Position numbers and translations under genes: made by a program | Shown here: positions 53,938-60,800 of the stretch, piece by piece | How positions within the stretch are numbered: position 1 is the first letter of the stretch | How the letters are laid out: each line of letters starts with the position of its first letter | Notes under the pieces: generated by a model | Told to the model about the DNA's origin: nothing | Seen by the model: the letters and a program-made list of their open reading frames with translations, nothing else | Databases searched by the model: none | Origin: Symbiodinium natans | Taxonomy: Eukaryota > Sar > Dinophyceae > Suessiales > Symbiodiniaceae | NCBI GenBank assembly: GCA_905221605.1 | Contig: CAJNDS010002823.1 | Span: 591,001-655,000, forward strand | Direction: 5' to 3' | DNA length: 64,000 nucleotides

Positions 53938-54573
53938 GGCGTTTAGGGTTTAGGGTTTAGGGTTTAGGGTTTAGGGTTTAGGGCTGATCAGAGTTGAAGC
54001 CCCAGCCTCGGCCGATCGTACATCTGCCTCGGTTCACCGTCGTTTGGGAGCTGGCTGATGGCACTCCCGGAGCCCTTTTGGATTTCGGGTTTCGGTTTTG
54101 GGGTTTAGGGTTTAGGGTTTGGGGTTTAGGGTTTAGGGTTTAGCACTTCAATGACACCATTTGCCCTAGAGGCCTCAATAAGATGGAAAAAATCAGTTGG
54201 TAATCATACTCATCATGAAACACTTAAACAAAGACTGACAATACCAATGGAGCGTTGAAAATGACTTTGATAGTACCAACATATTCATAAGCATTAATAT
54301 TGCCAAGAATGTTACAGAACATTCAGAATACTGATAACCAGACTCTTACTAACCTTGAGAAAAATTAAACCCTAAACCCTGAACCCTAACCCCCCCCCCC
54401 CCTCCAAGCCCAAGGACAGGATGTGTTGTGCTGCCCAGCTTCTCAGGTTCCGTGGCTTTAGGGCCTAGGGTTTAGACATGGTTTTGAGCCTGAGCCTTAT
54501 GTACAAGCGGCCCGGGCCACCTCGGCCCACGGAAGTGCGGTTTAGGGTTTAGGGTTTAGGGTTTAGGGTTTAG
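53938..54573. other. Spacer up to the retrotransposon
   Basis: TTTAGGG arrays at 53940-53985 and 54085-54145, an AT-rich block (54150-54365), CCCTAAA words at 54365-54390, and the TTTAGGG array (54539-54578) that received the retrotransposon. A possible exon at 54488-54540 (plus: VLSLSLMYKRPGPPRPTEV) is unproven. Confidence 0.5.
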
Positions 54574-54578
54574 GGTTT
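54574..54578. repeat. Target-site duplication, left copy (GGTTT)
   Basis: The five bases before the left LTR are GGTTT and match the five bases after the right LTR. Five bp is the usual duplication length for copia integrases. It is part of the TTTAGGG array that was hit. Confidence 0.9.
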
Positions 54579-54806
54579 TGCAGCGGAGGCTGCACTGGTG
54601 CGCTTGGGCTCGACGGGTTTCAAACCCCTCAAGAGGTTGCTAAGAGCTCCACGCTCTGGTTTTCACACGTGCTCCGCGCACGATCCGTGGCTCAGGCTGT
54701 TGCCTAAAGGCTTCTGCACGAAACAGGGGCCCCTGCTCGAACCTAGAAGTTCAGCAGTAACCCCACATGTTCCCATGAGACATCACTGAGAGGCATATCT
54801 GTTGCA
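54579..54806 (-). repeat. 3' LTR of the retrotransposon
   Basis: This 228-bp terminal repeat is the downstream LTR for the minus-strand element. It has TG...CA ends with a TGCA terminal inverted repeat and no visible difference from the other LTR. The gag-pol stop codon (54743-54745) lies inside it, so the last 21 codons of the polyprotein are encoded mainly by LTR sequence. I could not identify a TATA box or poly(A) signal with confidence. Confidence 0.95.
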
Positions 54807-57800
54807 CCAGCCCCAAAAGATGTCAGTGATGACTCATTCTTTCTGTACAAATGCTGATTTACGGTGTCTACGGCTGTACGTCCTTGCTGCTTGGCTTTCT
54901 TGGCACTGGTGAAGGCGGGGTCGTACTTGATGCACCAGTGGCCTGATCGAAGGAACTTGATCAATCCCAGGCGGCAGTCAGCTCTCTTCTTGGTCAAGGC
55001 ATCACCAAGATCGTAGTCACTGGCAACCCATCGAAGAACTCCAGCTGCTCGAGCCAAGTTTCCACGAAGCTGGAACGCCTGCAAGGCCGATCTCATGTTG
55101 CTCAGCCCTAACAGGGGTGACTCATTCAGCTCCACGGCGTCGTATCCACCCTTGCTGTCGGTGCACACTATGCCTTTGACACATAGTACCTGACGTTCCG
55201 TGGCATCCACCGGATCCTTGCGCTGAAGCTGCTCATAGTCCAGGTCGCCAGCTGCATGAAGTTCACTCCACAACAATCTTGCTCGGAAGTTGTTGTCTTC
55301 TGCTTCAAGTGCTGCTTGAACTTCTGCATCGTTGCTGCTGATGGATTTCCGCTTCAATTTCCATGTCCGCCAGGCAATGGCATTCATGGCGCAAACAACA
55401 CCGGTGTCACATTCTGGTCCTGACACCAGTGTGATGTATCCCCCAGTGGAATCGCCCTTGGGCCTGTTGTTGTGTGCCTGGTCGCCCATGCTGACGAAGA
55501 CAAGGTCTGTCCAATGTTTGACAGATGGAAATCGTTGAAATGTTAGGCGAAAAGGTTCTCGACGTACTTCGCCAATCATCTCCTGAATTTCCCTTGCCGT
55601 AGACATCGAACCATTGACTACCAGCTCGGTGAGTAGGAGGTTGCAGCGTGCACACAGCTGCGGTTGAGACTGAACAGCCAGCCACTGCAAAGCGCCCAAA
55701 CTGGCACGACAGGCTTCCATGTCCTTTCGCTCCAAGGGTGCCTCAGTTCGAAGTCTGTTTGGGCTGATGTCCAAGTCGGGCAATGCCTCCACATAGTAGT
55801 CCTGGTTCACGCTGATACGCAGGAAGCCATTCTCGTCGGTGGTCGTGGAGACATCGGTACCAGCATGACGATACGTGCCTTGCTTGGTCATTCCCCACTT
55901 GCATGCCTTGTCGATTGAGGCCTTGATCGCTAACCATTCTTCAGATCCATCTCCAATGCGGTGAAAATCATCCACATGTCCACCCATTGCTCCAATGGTC
56001 AGCTTGTGATCGCGATCCTTTCGGTCCTTCGAGGTCCATCGCCATAGGCATCTTTCTCCCATCACTGGGGTGGCACCCAGTTTGGTGAGTGTCTTGTGGA
56101 GATCCAACCATAGTCCTCGTGGTGCCGTCGTGCTGCCATAGATGTTCCGAAGGACACGCATGATGGCCTCTTCTCCAATGCCTAGGGCTTCTCTGAGCTC
56201 CTGAACACCCGAGGTCCACAGCTCCTGATCGGCCTCTGTCGGCTGCGTTTGTAGAAAAGCCGTCGCCAAATCCAGTCCTTCCAGCATCCACTGATGTTGG
56301 GCCGACATGGTGTAGAGGAGGTTCCTGCCCAACGTCGATTGCACCGGACTTGCTGTCTTGAAGTTGGGATCCAGCAGGCTCGGGTGCTGGAACCCTAGCA
56401 GCACAATCCTGGCCTTGGCTTTCTTCATGCCATCCTTCTTGTGCACGGTGTTGTCGTTGGTGTTGGCGTCCTGAATTGCCTCCTCACGATCCTCTGGCGG
56501 AACCAACTTCCACGTCAATACCCATCTCGCCTTCACGATGCGGTTCGTCTCGTAGGCCTGTCGAACTTCACGATCATCAAGGCACTTCCGGACAGCTTCA
56601 TGCTTCACAAAGGAGTCCACCTCCTTCGCCTTTGCTCGGCCAAAGAGCTTCCGCTCGGCTGGATTCAGCTTGGTGAGCACCACTTCCGAGTCGCGCATCT
56701 TCTTCACCATATAGGCTTGCGGATTGCGCTCAAGTTGTTTACGCTCTCTGTTCGACTTGGGTGCTTCCAGGTTGAACTCAATCTTCAGGAAGTCATGGGT
56801 CTCGTCCATGGCATTGAAGAGGTCGAACTCTGCTTCCCTTGCCGCTTCCGTGCACAAGGCCTCCACCCAGTTGTCTTCCTTCCTTGACCTCTTTGCCGCA
56901 GTGTCATCGTAGTCGTTGACCTCGACAACGGCCGGATTTTTGGTCGTAGAGGAGACATTGGCCTTGGTTGTAGACGATGAACTCGTTCCCTGTTCTTCCT
57001 CCTGATCGATGGTGGTAGGCGACTTCTTGCCTACAATTCGTCGACTGGGCTTCACCACAGTGGTGTCGTCAGGTTGTGCTGGTAGTTCAGGAAGTTCACG
57101 GTCGGTCTCGAGAGGCTCCTCATCCATCAGGTCCGTGTATTCTCGTTGAGGGACAATGTCCGCTAGGGACTTCCATCGAGCGAAGTCTTCTCGATCTGAT
57201 GTCTCGTAGACGAACTTTTCCGCCTCCGTTGCCGGCCGAACAGAATGCACGGAGCAGCGGTAAAGACGTGAGCCAATCAAGACCCACACGATGTGACGCC
57301 GATGATCACCTTGATCTTGCTGTGGCAGAACTTCATGGAAGACCACTCGTCCAGGGCCAATCCAATGTGGTCGTCCGGATACTTTGAAGCCACCTTTGGG
57401 TCCTTGATGAACGTCTAGCGGCCACACTTTTCTCCAAATCTTCACAAGGTCCATCTCCTTGAACGTCCGCAGGGGTTGTCGCACGGTGCTGTTGGTAAGC
57501 TTGGAGAGGATGCGCTGGGACCTGGTCTTCAGTGCTATTGCCTCAGCTTTTTGCCGATTGGTCACCAACTTTGTGTACTCCTCTTGTCCGTCATGGGGGA
57601 TGGAGTTGAATGTGCGCACGTCCTCATCGGTGATGTCGTAATTCTTTCCAAAGGCCCATTGGAAGGCAGAGTAACCAGCCGTGTACTCGGTGGAGTTCAA
57701 GGAGGCAACCGTAAGCTGCAAAGAGACAAAGGGGTGCTGGTCCAGGGCATCCAGGTGGATAGCCGTTGCTGTTCGTTTTACATCCTGGACGGCTGCTTCA

Positions 57801-60800
57801 GCGGTTCCATGGGCCCAGCTCTCCTTGTCTGCAACGAAGTGTGGTTGTATATTGACGGAGGCCAAGAAGTCATGCATCCGCTCTGACGCGAAACTGTAGG
57901 CGGCATCGAGGATGATGAAGGCTGGCTTGGGGTATTGTCCCAACCGTCTTTCTGAGAAGGCCTGAATGACTTCCTCAGTGGATTCGCTCTGCATCGCCAT
58001 CACCTCATAGATCATCAAGGGCTGAATCACCCGCAGCTTCGTCGCCATGTCCATGAAGAGGATGAACTTCGCCTTCTTTTTGGTCCCCGGAATATACCAT
58101 TCACCCACATCGGCCGTCACCGCCTGCCACGCTTTGTAGGCCGGTGTCACACTGGCTGGGGGAATCTTTCCGGAGCTGACGCTCCCTGCCTTCAGAGCAT
58201 CACATGCGTCACATCGATGATGTAGTGCAACCTGTACCTTCCACTCATCATGTCCACCGTCGCGAACGATGCGAGCCAAGTTCTTGTTGGTCGGATGACC
58301 CGCGGCACGATGAATCTTGCTGATCTTTGCTCGCCACGCTTCCACTTCATCTTTTGAGACATCCGGAGGGATCCCAAGGGGGTCCTGCACCTTGTTATCC
58401 TTGACTTCAGCACCAAGGACTACATGGTCATCCGTCATCTTCGGCAATGGGAATCCATACTGTCGAAGTTCCTCCCTCCTTGCGTCCGACATCTTGTGGA
58501 TCATCCGAGTGGTGTAAGCGGAGATGCCAATCCTCTCGCCCTTCCATTGTTGGGTGGCGTGTGTCGTAGTGGGATCGAAGATGACCACTCGGTGACACGT
58601 TTCTTTCACCACTCCACCAGGTAGACTGCCGTCAGGAAGTCGTCGACGAACTCGTGTTTCGCCACCTTGAGGTTCTTGTTGTATCCACAGTCCACCACCT
58701 GAGAAGTTCCCCACGCACAGGAGGATGTTGGAGCTCCCTTTCAAGTTGTGGTGGTCCTTGTGGGGCCTGGTTTGGACGTTGAAGTTGAGCATCACTGTGG
58801 TCCAAGTCTCTTGGGGCGCGTAGTGATGCAGGACGGCGTTGACATATTGTATCAACTCAGGAACCTCAGAGGTGATCTTGGTGATGCCCTCTTGAGCACC
58901 ATGAGAGTAACCACCAAGAATGAGGCTTGTGGCCCCTGACATGGTGCCCCGACCATGTTCCCGGACAGCTTGCCGTACTTTGACACACTTGGGCACTTCC
59001 CGAAGAATGGTTCCGAGATGTTCCAGGGACCAGTTGCCACGCATCCGGGCTTCCCTTGCCATGTGCTCGAGGGCGATCTTGTCTGCGCTTGTAGTGGCAA
59101 CTTCGTAGTCCTCAATGACCATGTCCGACGTTTCTTTCAACTCGTCGAGAAACTCTTCTGTCTCTTCGACTTCGATCTCTTCGTCATGAAGTGCGGGAAG
59201 ATCATGCTTCAAGGATAGCAGGTGTTGATGACGTCCGGGCGCAAATTGATCACGCCAGTGTCGAGCAATGGATTGCACCATCTTCCAGGGGTAGTACGCA
59301 GTGCGAGCCGTCTCTGCCCCTTGAATGGACGCATGTTGTCCATGATTGCCCGGACATACTTTCGCTCGGAAGGCACGATGGAAAACTTCATCGTTGGTGC
59401 GGATCAGCCACTTCTTCTGGATGAACTGGTCACTAGCCTCGTTCTTCATCCCGTAGTTACATCCATCAATGCGGCACTGCAACCATGAATGTCCATGCTC
59501 CTCCAGGTACCTCGCTAGGTCTTCCATAGGAGCTTGTTTCCATCCAAAGCATGGATATGGCCATTCGAAGTAGAACTTGGTGCAGTCGTTGTCCTCGAGG
59601 CAGTCCTTGATGAAGTTGTTGACTTCCCAAAGCAAACGGCGTTCCTTGCGTCGAGCCGTTTCAAGTTGCGCTTGTCGTTCGGGGGTGTTGTAGTTCACAG
59701 ACGTCCATGAGCACCACTTTGTGCACGGCAGCGAAAACCAAACGCGTTGGGGTTGATGTTGCCGCCTCAGAACTCGAAGTCGTTGCCAGGTCTCCTCCTT
59801 GTACAAGTCGTAGCCGCTGGCCAAGTTGATGCGCCGTGGTCGTAGTCCATGTTGTTCTGCTGCTTCACTCAGCCAGCTGTGTGGTGCACATGCTACTTCC
59901 CACAGCCCATCGCGTCCTGTCAGCTGCAGGTCCACAAGGTGCGCCGTCATGGTGGCAGTCATCATGGTCACCATGGCCATCAACCGCTTCCCCATGTAGA
60001 GTGGCAGGTGTTCCACCTTCGGCTTGTAGATCACACCTCCCCGGTTGCTTCGTTCTCGTACGCTGCCACCAGTTCCTCGTCGTCCGGGTCCGTGACTACT
60101 CCCCATGTGGTGTTGGTCGGAGAGTGGTAGCCGTCGGTCGTCGCGATGTAGGTGTCCGGCACAGCCTGGTTGCGCAGCTCCACGATGGACCGATTCAGGA
60201 CAGCCTCGGCCGTGATCTTGTTCATCATGTGGTGGCACACCGTCGCTGTCGGCTTGATGGTCCCCAAGATCTGCTGCAACTCGTTGAGCATCTGCTTCAC
60301 CATCACGTGGTTCACAGTCATGGTTGTGCTCGAAGGTGACCCCTTTCTGGGGGTGTACAGAAGACGAAGGTCGCAGCAACTGCAGTGGATCCATTGACCC
60401 CACTGATTGGCCTGCGGTGGTCCCGGCTGATGCGTTCCGAAGCAGGGCCATTGATCCTTCCGGGAGCGAGGATCCCGTTGGTCTGCTTTGATCCTTCGCG
60501 TTGTGTCCAGTGACCTCGGTCTCTGCTTGGCGCGACTCTTCGCTTTGGCCGCCGCCGTGAGGATCTGCTCGGTCTCGCGGTCGATCTCCTGGGGAGCGCT
60601 CGAAGGGGCTGCCATCACAAGGAGAGGAACTCGGAGGGGATGTTGACGAAAAAACTTGTGCTCCTGTCGCACAGTTCATTTGAGCTTCGGCGTTGGAAAC
60701 TGTTGATGGTCGAGATCGACGATACATCACCCACAGCCGATTGCGAGACGCCTCTAGCTCTCGATTGTGCAGCTCAGCATCACTCACAGTCAGATCAATC

